DNA of 64,000 bases from Bradyrhizobium guangzhouense (GCF_004114955.1 NZ_CP030054.1:915292-979291); one strand, 5' to 3'; positions 8,213 through 16,488 are shown, counted from the first letter of the stretch. Made by a program: numbers and translations. Notes: generated by a model not told the origin, from the sequence alone.

Positions 8213-9375
8213 GAGATCAATGGCTCCGCCGGCACGAGCGAGGGTCGCGTGCGGATCGCCTGCCAATGTTCGCGGAAGGCGCGCCGGCGATCCTCGGCCG
8301 CGCCGCTGTTCTTCCAATGCAGGCCAGAGAGCGTGGTGATGTCAAACGGCAGGTCCGAGCCCTCACGCGCCGTCACCATAGTAGGCAGCCCGCGACCCAG
8401 AGCATATCCCAGCTCGAGGAAACAATTCGATCGTCCGCCGGTAATGTCGGCGATCACGACGGCGCTGCGGTGCAACTTGGCGAAGATTTCCTGATCGATA
8501 CGGGCATGGTCGTGGGCTTGCCGGCCGTCGATGACGACGAGCCGGTAGCCAAGCTCGTTCTCGATCACCGGCTGCACGACGGTGTCGAAAAAGTCCTGCA
8601 CGTCGGCATAGTCCGGCAGCGCCGGATTCAGCAGCCGCACCGCGAAGGCCTTTGGTCTTTCCAGGGACTCGAGCAGGTCGACGAGGACCGCGACGCGATC
8701 GGGGATGGACTGGCGCGGCGGAAACCGGATCTTGTTGAGCCAGTCATGGGCGTCGCCGTCATCCGCAACCTGGAACAGGCGGCGGGTTTGGCTGCTAGTC
8801 AATCCGAAGCTGTAGAGCCGGCGAGCGCCCGCCGTTTCCGGCGACACGGGAAGATTGAGGGGAATGATCGGCTTTCCGGCATCGTGGTAGAGATTTGCGA
8901 GGTAGAGGACCCCTTCCGTCCCCCCGAGCGCGACAAGAATATCGCCGAAGCGGGCCTGGGCTTCCATGCGCTTGCTGGCCATGTTCCAGTGCGCGGCGTT
9001 CTCGATCTTGACCATTGGCGAGCTGCGCAGCTCGTCCCATAGGTCGGCATACTCAGCCGGGACCTGATCTTCGCTCTTGTGGTGCTGCACGGCGACCGCG
9101 AGCGGGCCCGGAACATTCGCCGGGCGTGACGCGAGGCTCTCCCTGAGCGTCTTCCAGATCAGCCAGTCGAAGCAGATCGGAAGCCCGTCGGATTTGCGCA
9201 GAGGTTCAGCGTCGACAGGCACGACGAAATTCGCACCGCGACGGGCCAATTCCTTGACCAGCGCAGCAACGAGCTCGCGGGCCTGATTGACGTCGGCGGT
9301 CGAGGCGATGGCAAGGTCTTCGACGATGCTGCCGGCAATGTGGATGCGCCGGCCGAACAGAGGGGAGCGCGCCAT
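8209..9375 (-). CDS. SLOG domain plus nucleoside deoxyribosyltransferase-like domain protein, candidate CBASS effector
   Basis: The ATG at 9375 overlaps the TRIP13 stop (TGATG), giving 388 residues. Residues 8-180 have a SLOG-type Rossmann fold: GRRIHIAGS at the first strand, GANFVVPVDAEP, and the glycine-rich RFGDILVALGGTEGVLYL near 142-159, with KPIIPL following. Residues 245-360 resemble the nucleoside 2-deoxyribosyltransferase/TIR-like fold (VVIADITGGRSNCFLELGYA, then PFDI). SLOG domains bind nucleotide signals (ThsA of Thoeris), and NDT/TIR-like domains cleave nucleosides or NAD. Sitting where NucC or another effector normally lies, it is the best effector candidate. The activity is inferred. 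Confidence 0.75.
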   Translation of the reverse strand: MARSPLFGRRIHIAGSIVEDLAIASTADVNQARELVAALVKELARRGANFVVPVDAEPLRKSDGLPICFDWLIWKTLRESLASRPANVPGPLAVAVQHHKSEDQVPAEYADLWDELRSSPMVKIENAAHWNMASKRMEAQARFGDILVALGGTEGVLYLANLYHDAGKPIIPLNLPVSPETAGARRLYSFGLTSSQTRRLFQVADDGDAHDWLNKIRFPPRQSIPDRVAVLVDLLESLERPKAFAVRLLNPALPDYADVQDFFDTVVQPVIENELGYRLVVIDGRQAHDHARIDQEIFAKLHRSAVVIADITGGRSNCFLELGYALGRGLPTMVTAREGSDLPFDITTLSGLHWKNSGAAEDRRRAFREHWQAIRTRPSLVPAEPLIS

Positions 9376-10271
9376 CAGCGATCCTCCATCACCGGCGACG
9401 CGGTGATCGCCGCGGCGGCGAGCTTGAGTTGATCGAAGCGCAGTGGCCCGCTCGGGAAGGCCTTTGCCAGCGCGGCCGGATAGAGCCTCGTCCTGATATC
9501 CGAATAGGTCCAGGACGGCTTGCCTGCCCGCGCTCCGGTGGCTTCGACGAGCTGCGATAGCTGAATGGGCGTCAGAGACAACCCGGCCAGATCCATCGTG
9601 AGCAATTGGCGGCGCTCGTCGTCCGTTGGACGGCGGAACTCCTCGATGATGGCGGCGCGGCGGCACAAGGCAGGATCCAGGACCGACAGCCGGTTGGTGC
9701 ACAGGATCACCACGATCCGGCCGCCGTACTGGCGCAGGTCATCGACGCCCTGAATGAGCGTGTTCACCGCTACCTTGTCTTCGTGGTGGCTGTGCTCCTG
9801 GGCGCGCGAGGCGGCGAGGCTGTCGCCTTCGTCGATGATCAGGACCGCGCGGCGGTGCTTGCCGGCCGATTGAATGACCTTCTTGAAGGCTTCCGCGATC
9901 AATGTTCCCATCTCGCCGACCATGCCGCTGCCGCGGACGCGGTTACTCAGCTTGAACAGGATCGAATCTTCGCTTCTGGCCTCGATTACCAACTTGTTGG
10001 CGATGCACTCCGCTGTTGCGGTCTTGCCGGTGCCGACATCGCCGTGAAAGATCACCAGCGGATACTGCTCGGCGACGAGATCGCAGATCGGAAGGCTCTT
10101 GCCGTGATTCTTGTGGCTCCAGCCCGCCAGCTCGCGGACATTCAGCAGCAGACGAAGCTGATCGTGGACCCGCGCATATCGGGTATCGAACCCCAGAAGG
10201 GTCTTCTCGCGTTTGGCCAGCGTATCGCTGGGCAGCGGCGTCTCGCTGTCGAAGATGCTGGGTTGACTCAC
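9375..10271 (-). CDS. TRIP13/Pch2-like AAA+ ATPase of type III CBASS (Cap6-like)
   Basis: The GTG at 10271 overlaps the HORMA stop (GTGA) and gives 298 residues. Walker A is GDVGTGKT (residues 77-84), Walker B VLIIDEGD (143-150), followed by sensor-like VVILCTNRL and an arginine-finger region DPALCRRA. In type III CBASS the TRIP13-like ATPase disassembles HORMA-CD-NTase complexes and so keeps the system off. Position directly after a HORMA gene supports the assignment. The longer frame up to 10376 lies inside the HORMA gene and was not used. Confidence 0.88.
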   Translation of the reverse strand: MSQPSIFDSETPLPSDTLAKREKTLLGFDTRYARVHDQLRLLLNVRELAGWSHKNHGKSLPICDLVAEQYPLVIFHGDVGTGKTATAECIANKLVIEARSEDSILFKLSNRVRGSGMVGEMGTLIAEAFKKVIQSAGKHRRAVLIIDEGDSLAASRAQEHSHHEDKVAVNTLIQGVDDLRQYGGRIVVILCTNRLSVLDPALCRRAAIIEEFRRPTDDERRQLLTMDLAGLSLTPIQLSQLVEATGARAGKPSWTYSDIRTRLYPAALAKAFPSGPLRFDQLKLAAAAITASPVMEDR

Positions 10272-10768
10272 GAGGCCCAATCCTTGCGCTGCATGCCATA
10301 GGCATTGCTGACATAGTTGCGGCCGCCAGCCGACGAGAGAGCGGCATGGCTGGTATCGTCGTAGCAGGTCACCCAACCGATCTTAAGCTTACCTTTCGTG
10401 GCTTCGCGTGCGGCACTGGTGTAGTCGTCGGTGTAGCTCAGCACGACACGAAGCTTGGCCCCTGCGACCTTCGGCCAAAGAACGCCGCCGGGCCGGCTCG
10501 TAGACAGCGAGCCGGCGTCGGTATCGACTTCGAACCTGACGGCCTTGATCTCGACCCCACTGCTGATCAGCGTGACGTCGACCCATTTGAGGTAGCCGTC
10601 CTTGGCCAGGACCTCGATGTCATGGGCGTAGTTGCGAGCCTCCTCCGGAGTCCAGCAGCCGGTGCTGTCCGCGATCATCACGAGATCGGCGTTGACGCGC
10701 CGAACGACGTTCTCGATGTCGACGTAGGTGTAGGTCGCGCTCGCGCTTCTGACCTGGGTCATGCTCAT
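10268..10768 (-). CDS. Bacterial HORMA-domain protein of CBASS (Cap7-like)
   Basis: 166 residues, with ATG at 10768 preceded by GGAGG seven bases upstream. The sequence (TYVDIENVVRRVNADLVMIA near the start, SRPGGVLWPKVAGAKLRVVL in the middle, C-terminal MQRKDW) fits the CBASS bacterial HORMA family rather than any enzyme. In characterised systems the HORMA protein, after binding a peptide, activates the CD-NTase and is reset by the TRIP13-like ATPase, whose gene overlaps this one by four bases. The call rests on remembered family features plus the diagnostic gene order. Confidence 0.8.
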   Translation of the reverse strand: MSMTQVRSASATYTYVDIENVVRRVNADLVMIADSTGCWTPEEARNYAHDIEVLAKDGYLKWVDVTLISSGVEIKAVRFEVDTDAGSLSTSRPGGVLWPKVAGAKLRVVLSYTDDYTSAAREATKGKLKIGWVTCYDDTSHAALSSAGGRNYVSNAYGMQRKDWAS

Positions 10769-10770
10769 CT

Positions 10771-11710
10771 TCAGTCCTCCGTCTTGAATCGAGGGCCGAA
10801 GATCTCCTTCCAGACCTCATTGTCGTTCTCGGCCGATGCAAAATTGGACGTCTCCCAGGCCTCCTGGGCGGCGGCGACGATCTGTTTCCGCTCGTCCTCG
10901 GAAATCCGGCTGGTCACGTTGTTGAGGCTGTAGACCGGATCGAGAATGACCACCGGATCGCAGAACGTCGTGAATGGCGCGACATTCTCGGGAAACTTGA
11001 TCTCTTCCTTCAACTGCGACTGCGCGACGTAGAGGAGGAAATTGCGAAAGCGCTGTTCGATGCTTGCACCGTTGCCCTGCTTGGCGAGGACATGCGCCAT
11101 GATCAGCTCGATGGCGAAGGACTTCAGCGGCTTCAGTTCCGCCTGGTTGCGCCACTTCTTGGCCATGCGCACCAAGGTGCGGAAATCCGCGTCCTGGTCC
11201 TTGCGATCGCGGACGAACTTGATCTGGCAAGGCGCGCAGGTCTGCGTCTTCGTGCCGTCGTGAATGTCGAACTGCCAACCGTAGCCGGCGCGGTTCTCGT
11301 CTTCGATGACCGGCACGATATCAACGCTGAGGCCCGTGCCCACGAAGGTGACGGTCGCCGCCTTGCGCTGGATCTCAAAATCCTCGACCGACTTGTTCGG
11401 ATACTGCTTGATCAGCAGCGCGTAGATCGTGTCGTTCAGGCTATCCAGCGTCTCCTTGCTGACGTCTCGGCCAGAAATGTAAAAAACGACATCGACATCG
11501 ACCGGATCGACAGCGGTCTTCCGCAGAATCGTGTATTTGGCGAAGGCCGGCCTTCACGACCTTAGTGATCTTGATCTCGGTCTTGTCGCGAACGGTCTTG
11601 CGGAGTTCATCGATCAAGCGATCGACCTGCTCGTGGTATTCCTTGCGCTTGTCGGCAGGCAGGCGCAGCACGTTGCTGTCGTAGTACCGCAGTTGAGTAT
11701 TGTTCAACAT
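10771..11710 (-). pseudogene. CD-NTase (cGAS/DncV-like nucleotidyltransferase) of type III CBASS, frameshifted at the GS motif
   Basis: From ATG 11710 the frame reads MLNNTQLRYYDSNVLRLPAD and stays open to KITKVVKAG at about 11548. There it must shift to FAKYTILRKTAVDPVDVDVV to reach the rest of the protein, ending KTED at 10771. Restored, it has about 310 residues with DVDVVFYI (metal-binding Asp pair) and GLSVDIVPVI (third Asp). The break falls exactly where GS of the nucleotide-binding motif is expected (KAGSFAKYT), as if two bases were lost. CD-NTases make the cyclic oligonucleotide alarm signal; as written the enzyme would be inactive unless the indel is a sequencing error. Confidence 0.85.
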
Positions 11711-11791
11711 CGCTGCTCGATTCCTGCTGGTCGGTTTCGCCGGCGGCTGGCGCAAAAGTACGCCACAGTGGAACTTGTCCGACCCAGACCG

Positions 11792-11901
11792 GTTTACAAA
11801 TCCGGGACAATGGAGCGGTATGCGGGCCATATAGGCTCAATTTTCCGCGCATCAAGGGTTTTTGGTTTACAAATTTGTGCCCATATCGTACTTCTGTAAA
11901 C
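11792..11901. promoter_or_regulatory. Repeated GTTTACA/TGTAAAC half-sites between CBASS and its divergent regulator
   Basis: GTTTACA occurs at 11792-11798 and 11865-11871, and its reverse complement TGTAAAC at 11895-11901, all in the region between the divergent CD-NTase (11710) and XRE-ImmA/IrrE (11923) genes. The second and third copies form an inverted pair whose facing ends lie 23 bases apart. This is the expected position for the operator of the XRE-type regulator. An AAGGAGG ribosome site (about 11911-11917) precedes the regulator start. Confidence 0.5.
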
Positions 11902-11922
11902 TGAGACGCAAAGGAGGCCCAG

Positions 11923-12987
11923 ATGATCGGACACAAGCTTAAGGTCGCACGGTCGGCCTCGGGCCTGTCGTTGCGTGGCCTCGCTGACGCCATGGATGGC
12001 ATCGTATCGGCCCAAGCCATTGGCAAATATGAGAGAAACGAGGATATGCCGAGCTCGCGGGTGCTGATCGCCTTGGCGGCGACGCTCCACGTGACGGAGG
12101 ATTACCTGCTCAGCGAGGACGAACTTGCCCTTGAGGGCGTCGAGTTCCGCAAGAAGGCGGGCACGTCGTTCCGGGAAGAAGCCGCCCTCGAAGCCCGCGC
12201 GATTCACATGCTGGAGCGCTATCTCGCGATCGAGGACCTGCTCCAGATGCGCAGCATCGATTGGGAGCAGCCACGCAGCGCACCACATCCGGTGGCCGAT
12301 GTCCGGGACGCCGAAGATGCGGCTCGCTCTGTCCGCGAAGACTGGGGTTTGGGAAACGATCCCATCCCGCAGCTCGCCGAGCTTCTGGAGGAGCGCGGGA
12401 TCAAGATCCTGTCGCTCGATCTCGACGATATCGACGGGCTTGCCGCCAAGGTGCGACGCAAGGACCGCAACGCTGCGCGAGTAATCGTCATCAAGCAAAG
12501 CACGTGGTCGGAGCGGAAGCGCTTCAATCTCGCCCATGAGCTCGGTCATATGGTGCTGGCCCCATCCCCCGGCGTCGATGAGGAAAAGGCGGCGCATCGG
12601 TTTGCCGGCGCCTTCCTGATGCCGGCCGACGTCCTTCGGGCCGAAGTTGGGGTCAGCCGATCGTCGATCAGTCTTGGCGAGCTGGTCGCGCTCAAGAAGC
12701 GTTTTGGCGTCAGCATCCAGGCCATCGCCTATCGCTGCAAGGATCTCGGCATCATCAGCCAGTCCGCTTTTGGCCGGCTGTTCAAGATCTTCGCGGAACG
12801 GGGATGGCGGACGGCGCCCTATGAAGAGCCAGGCCGGATGAAGCCTGAACTCGAGGAGCCGAAGCGCTTCGAGAGGCTTTGCTATCGTGCGCTGGCCGAA
12901 CGAGTCATCGGCGAAGCCCGGGCCGCTGAACTGCTGGGAATAACGGTTCGCGAACTGGACGCTCGTCTGGATCAAGTTGCGGCGTAA
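11923..12987 (+). CDS. XRE helix-turn-helix and ImmA/IrrE metallopeptidase fusion, candidate CBASS regulator
   Basis: 354 residues. Residues 4-65 are an XRE/Cro-type helix-turn-helix (LRGLADAMDGIVSAQAIGKY). Residues 160-280 are an ImmA/IrrE zinc peptidase with HELGH at 205-209 and HRFAGAFLMP after it. It is transcribed away from the CBASS operon with an AAGGAGG site before ATG 11923. Characterised CBASS loci may carry a separate CapH repressor and CapP peptidase that respond to single-stranded DNA; here the two activities are on one chain, as also in IrrE/RadR-like and toxin-antitoxin proteins. A following PIN gene suggests it could alternatively be the antitoxin-like partner of that gene. 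Confidence 0.85.
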   Translation: MIGHKLKVARSASGLSLRGLADAMDGIVSAQAIGKYERNEDMPSSRVLIALAATLHVTEDYLLSEDELALEGVEFRKKAGTSFREEAALEARAIHMLERYLAIEDLLQMRSIDWEQPRSAPHPVADVRDAEDAARSVREDWGLGNDPIPQLAELLEERGIKILSLDLDDIDGLAAKVRRKDRNAARVIVIKQSTWSERKRFNLAHELGHMVLAPSPGVDEEKAAHRFAGAFLMPADVLRAEVGVSRSSISLGELVALKKRFGVSIQAIAYRCKDLGIISQSAFGRLFKIFAERGWRTAPYEEPGRMKPELEEPKRFERLCYRALAERVIGEARAAELLGITVRELDARLDQVAA

Positions 12988-12992
12988 GCACC

Positions 12993-13483
12993 TTGGCGGT
13001 CCTCGTTTCCGATACCTCGGTTTTGATCGATCTGGAGCGAGGCGCCTTGCTCGAGGACCTGTTTCGTCTCCCTTTTGAGTTTGCGGTCCCCGACCTGCTC
13101 TTTGTTCGAGAGCTGGCCGGGGACCTGGGCGATCGCCTTACTGCGCTCGGCCTACGGGTCGAAGAGCTGTCCCCGGCAGAATTGACCCGCGCGACGACAG
13201 TCCGCGGCAACGCGCTCATCTCTCCACGCCGGACACGTTCGCGTTTGCCATCGCGGAGGCCCGCCAATGGACGCTTCTGACCGGCGACGGAGGGCTGCGC
13301 GAGTTGGCGACCTCGGTCGGGCTGCAAATGCACGGCGTGCTATGGATTTTCGACCAGCTCGCCGACGGCAACCACTGCGAACTGAGCCGACTGCACGCGG
13401 GTTTAACTGCCATTTCCAGGCATCCTCGCTGCCGGCTTCCAACGACGGAAGTTCGGCGACGACTGACCCGGTTCGGCGCGTGA
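12993..13483 (+). pseudogene. PIN-domain protein with a single frameshift
   Basis: The frame starts at TTG 12993, five bases after the XRE-ImmA stop, reading AVLVSDTSVLIDLERGALLE with the first PIN Asp. A one-base loss at about 13213 must be corrected to continue as HLSTPDTFAFAIAEARQWTL and then LTGDGGLRELA, carrying further acidic residues, to the stop at 13481-13483. Restored, it is about 163 residues, matching stand-alone PIN proteins found after XRE-ImmA/IrrE genes. PIN domains are usually RNases. As written the product would lose the second half of its active site. Confidence 0.8.
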
Positions 13484-13863
13484 ACGATCCACCACGCCCC
13501 CCCCCCGAAGACGACCGCGAAAGCGCCGAGCTCACGCCAGAGGTCGTATCCATACCCCCTGCCCGCCGGGACGGTCTCTGGACCATCGAAACCGGCGGCG
13601 CAAAGTCAATAGGCGCAAAATCCCTCGACGCTCGGCCTAGGTCCCGAGGAGGTTGGACCATTCTCCTTCATCAAGAGGAAGAAGTTTCATTTTGCCATCA
13701 AGCCCGACATGCAACTCAGACCAAGGGCTGCTGTCGCCCTGGCGCGCCAGCTGTCGACGAGGGAGTTTTAGGTCGATGGCGCGATAGACTCTCGCACTTC
13801 AATGCTAACGAAGGGCAACATCGTTCCTGGCGAACGCGAACCTCATAGGCGGCTCGCCGCTTT
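13484..13863. other. Gap with one weak frame and a poly-C tract
   Basis: A plus-strand frame could start at GTG 13480, overlapping the PIN stop, and run to 13848, but after about 30 residues (VNDPPRPPPEDDRESAELTP) it looks like random translation. A run of ten C lies at 13497-13506 near its beginning. No family was recognised, and no terminator hairpin with a T run was seen. Confidence 0.35.
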
Positions 13864-14175
13864 CTATCGGTCGTAGTGTTTGCCGCCGGTGCTGATTTGA
13901 TAAAGGGTCGCCGAATAAGGAAGACGCAGGAGAATGGGACCTTCCTTCGTGACCTTGCCGAGGACGGCAGCCTGGCACAGGAGGCTGACACCACCCATTG
14001 TTCGGTCGCAAAAGGCGTCCGCGCTGTCGATAAAGTTCAGCTTTGTAAGGCGAGCTATGACGACGGTCCGCCCCTCGGGTAACGCGCCAATAGGCTGGAC
14101 AACAAAGATGGTGATGAACTGCGCGCCAATGATGAGCGCTAGAAGGAGCGCACCAATACCGAGTCAGGCTTTCAC
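13864..14175 (-). pseudogene. Small membrane-anchored protein, nonsense mutation near the start
   Basis: A frame from GTG 14175 begins GTG AAA GCC TGA; if the TGA is read as a mutated CGA the protein would be about 103 residues. It has one N-terminal transmembrane or signal segment (LGIGALLLALIIGAQFITIF) and a soluble part (GRTVVIARLTKLNFIDSADA, later CDRTMGGVSLLC). It ends GKHYDR at 13864. I recognise no family, but the pattern of an anchor plus a compact periplasmic domain is coherent. An unrecognised start after the TGA is possible. Confidence 0.4.
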
Positions 14176-14432
14176 CCTCCCCTCCGTCTACCTTGAATAA
14201 TCTATTTCGGCATACTCGGCGCCGACCCGGGTCGCCATGATCAGGCTTCTCACCCGAGGTGGCGAATCCGGCTTGCAACATCGACGCGCGTTCAGCGGAT
14301 AGGCGCATCGCGCGCCTTTTCTCGAGCAAGCTACGATCGGCAAAGACGATGTGGGCAAATCTCGCCAAGCCTGCCTCGCGCATCTTCTTGCCGCCAGAGG
14401 CGGTGATAAAGACGAGAACGATATTGCGGTTC

Positions 14433-14651
14433 ATGCCCTCAATGCGCAAATCCGACAAACACAACAGCGAGCATTTCTGAGCGTCTGCTGTTGGAATAGG
14501 TGGTAGCCATTTTGGCGGCCGCGTGTCGTATGGTGGAGACCATCATACCTCTAGCCACGGCGGGACTTACATCGGCGGCTCGGGCTCTTCTCATAAAGGC
14601 GGCTCCTACCGAAATCCAAGCACCGGAAACGTGTACGGCACGCATAGGTAG
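14433..14651 (+). pseudogene. Glycine/serine/histidine-rich small secreted protein, damaged 5' end
   Basis: The stretch 14499-14651 reads GGSHFGGRVSYGGDHHTSSH and then GGTYIGGSGSSHKGGSYRNP, finishing TGNVYGTHR before a TAG. This matches small rhizobial secreted proteins rich in Gly, Ser and His that end in YGTHR-like tails. The expected signal peptide is not readable: a stop at 14478-14480 interrupts the frame from ATG 14442, and other frames are also broken. No function is assigned. Confidence 0.5.
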
Positions 14652-14783
14652 GCGCGTCCACTGTTCGATAGGCGGCTGAGCTGAAGCCCGCAAGCTCTGG
14701 GCTCGCTGGGTGGCGGGCGTACCCCAAAAATTCTCTCAACAAGTTGCTACGAGCGTGCTCGACTGAGATCCCCTCCTCCGACC

Positions 14784-15704
14784 TCAGGCATTGCGCAAGA
14801 CCTTCTCGAGCTGCGCGACGAGCGTCGCCCTGTGCTCGGCAGGAAGCTTGTCCAGATTGATCTGCTTCCAGCGCACCGCCGGCAGGTCCGCTGCGTCAGG
14901 GACGCCTAGCAGGTTCCAATCCGGCTCGCCGCGCTTGAATCCCATGAGGAAGTCCTTGCGAGCTTGCCGCATTTTTCCCGCGATTTCGGCGATCAGCGTT
15001 TCCCGGGTTTTGAGCAACTCGTCCAGGGTCACTTCATCGGCGGTCATGCCCTCAAAGCCGTGCGTGAATTCGTGCTGGATGTCCTTGCGACGAGGAACCA
15101 CGACCTCGGAGATCGGCCGGTCATGGCTGATGAGGTAGACAATGAACGCTTTGCGGAGATCGTCCGTGATGCCTTCGTTGGCGAGCAGATCGCGGACATC
15201 GAAGAGGTCGCGCGGATGCTGCCGGTCGAGCGCCGCGACAAGCTTGCCGGCGTATAGATCGGCGAACGAAACGACTTTCATCTGCGCGAAGCCGAACGTC
15301 TCTTCGACGCTCGGCGACACGTCGCGCAGCTCCGGCTCGAAGACGCAGCCCCTGATCACCGGCGTGATCTCGATCTTGATCTGCGCGTCGCCTTTCTGGA
15401 CGGTCAGCTTGGTGACGATCTTTTCACGGGGATTGACGACTTCCGTCAGCCGCGCGCCCGGCAATCCTTTCCTTATGGCCTCTGTCATGCGCTTCATCGC
15501 CGCATCTATCGCCGCAAGAGATTCGGGACGCGGAGCCACCGGCAGATATGTCAGGTCGATATCGACCGATAGGCGCGGCATATCTCGGTGGAAGAGATTG
15601 ATGGCGGTGCCACCCTTGAGCGCAAAATCGGGCTCCGCCGCGACGAACGGGATCGTCTCGATCAACAAGGCCACTTGATGCCGATATTTTTCAGACAGGG
15701 GCAT
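14784..15704 (-). CDS. abiEii: AbiEii-type nucleotidyltransferase toxin (type IV toxin-antitoxin)
   Basis: 306 residues with the AbiEii/DUF1814 nucleotidyltransferase core: FALKGGTAINLFHRDMPRLS (residues 27-46) followed by VDIDLTYL carrying the metal-binding Asp pair, and later KLVAALDRQHPRDLFDVRDL. The first codons overlap the AbiEi end by 14 bases, as usual in AbiE operons. Family toxins transfer nucleotides to targets such as tRNA and cause reversible growth arrest during phage infection. The frame is intact, unlike the second AbiE locus. Its last 50 codons are duplicated at 6615..6764. Confidence 0.9.
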   Translation of the reverse strand: MPLSEKYRHQVALLIETIPFVAAEPDFALKGGTAINLFHRDMPRLSVDIDLTYLPVAPRPESLAAIDAAMKRMTEAIRKGLPGARLTEVVNPREKIVTKLTVQKGDAQIKIEITPVIRGCVFEPELRDVSPSVEETFGFAQMKVVSFADLYAGKLVAALDRQHPRDLFDVRDLLANEGITDDLRKAFIVYLISHDRPISEVVVPRRKDIQHEFTHGFEGMTADEVTLDELLKTRETLIAEIAGKMRQARKDFLMGFKRGEPDWNLLGVPDAADLPAVRWKQINLDKLPAEHRATLVAQLEKVLRNA

Positions 15705-16488
15705 TGAGGTCGTCTGGGATGGTTATGAGGTATTTGGTGTCGAGTTTGCCGCCCTTGACGAGCATGCGCTTTCCCGTGCCGAGATTGACTTTCGACTTGT
15801 CGATCTGTTTGAGCCAAGCGTGCTGATGTCGCTCCGCGAACCAGAAAAACAATCGTTTGACCTTGACGCTTTTGCAGTCGTTCAGAAGCATTTGCAGCCG
15901 CCGGGGGCTCAGGCTCCTCAAGCCTTCCGCCAGTGCATCGACGTGATGGAAGCTTTCGTGGCGGGGCAATTCGTCGAGCAGTTCGAGAAACGCGCGTTCG
16001 GGCGTCGATACCGTGAGAGGCCAGTCGAATGGTCCCGGTATTTCCCGCGTTGTCCCCGACTCTGATGTGGGCAGGCTCCCGTGCGTTTTGAACAGGCTTT
16101 GCGTGCGGTGAACGCGGAATTTCTGTTTGAGCGGAAGTTTGCCGAGCCAGCCGGGAGCAGACCGCGTTCCGTATAGATGTATGGTCGAAGGACCCGTCTG
16201 GCTCAGGTAGTGGCCGAAGCCTTGCACTTCGATGGCGGTGCGTCCGCCAACGACGAAGTCGGAGCCGAGCAATCGCTGGAGTGACACGACGGCGCCCTGC
16301 CAGGAGAGTTCACCGAGCGGGCGCTTGAAGGTTCCCCGCGCCGGCTGAACGAGCCAGCCGGCCGATACGTATTGGCTGCGCAAGCTGGTGGAATATCCAT
16401 GTCGTTCCATCCAGGCGGCATCGACCAGAAGTCCCTGCGGAAGGGTCCTTTCGAGCCTGTTTAGCTTTCTGTCCTTTTGCTCAGCCAT
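15691..16488 (-). CDS. abiEi: AbiEi-type antitoxin
   Basis: 265 residues preceding and overlapping abiEii. The N-terminal part has a winged-helix look (LLVDAAWMERHGYSTSLRSQ, GWLVQPARGTFKRP), followed by the AbiEi C-terminal domain (VVGGRTAIEVQGFGHYLSQT, STPERAFLELLDELP). In the family the antitoxin represses its own promoter and neutralises the toxin without tight binding. Short direct copies of ACTAAGTAAA occur just upstream (about 16490 and 16556), possible operator halves. Confidence 0.85.
   Translation of the reverse strand: MAEQKDRKLNRLERTLPQGLLVDAAWMERHGYSTSLRSQYVSAGWLVQPARGTFKRPLGELSWQGAVVSLQRLLGSDFVVGGRTAIEVQGFGHYLSQTGPSTIHLYGTRSAPGWLGKLPLKQKFRVHRTQSLFKTHGSLPTSESGTTREIPGPFDWPLTVSTPERAFLELLDELPRHESFHHVDALAEGLRSLSPRRLQMLLNDCKSVKVKRLFFWFAERHQHAWLKQIDKSKVNLGTGKRMLVKGGKLDTKYLITIPDDLNAPV

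Noticed and set aside
8266..10301. Long plus-strand open frames (8266..9042, 9606..10301) opposite the CBASS genes
   Set aside because: They are antisense shadows produced by high-GC codon bias; their translations show no family features, while the minus strand encodes overlapping recognisable genes.
11540..11556. Programmed ribosomal frameshift in the CD-NTase
   Set aside because: No slippery heptamer or evident downstream stimulatory structure is seen, and simple frame change does not restore the Ser of the GS motif, so a mutation or sequencing error is more likely.
11794..12975. 393-codon minus-strand frame over the XRE-ImmA/IrrE gene
   Set aside because: It is the antisense shadow of the plus-strand regulator, which has clear helix-turn-helix and HELGH motifs.
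13497..13506. Ten-C tract as a phase-variation switch
   Set aside because: It lies in a frame with no supported gene, so there is nothing for it to switch.
14176..14464. Minus-strand frame starting MCLSDLRIEGMNRNIVLVFI as a gene
   Set aside because: Its 3' part is out-competed by the small membrane protein frame, and the rest shows no recognisable feature.
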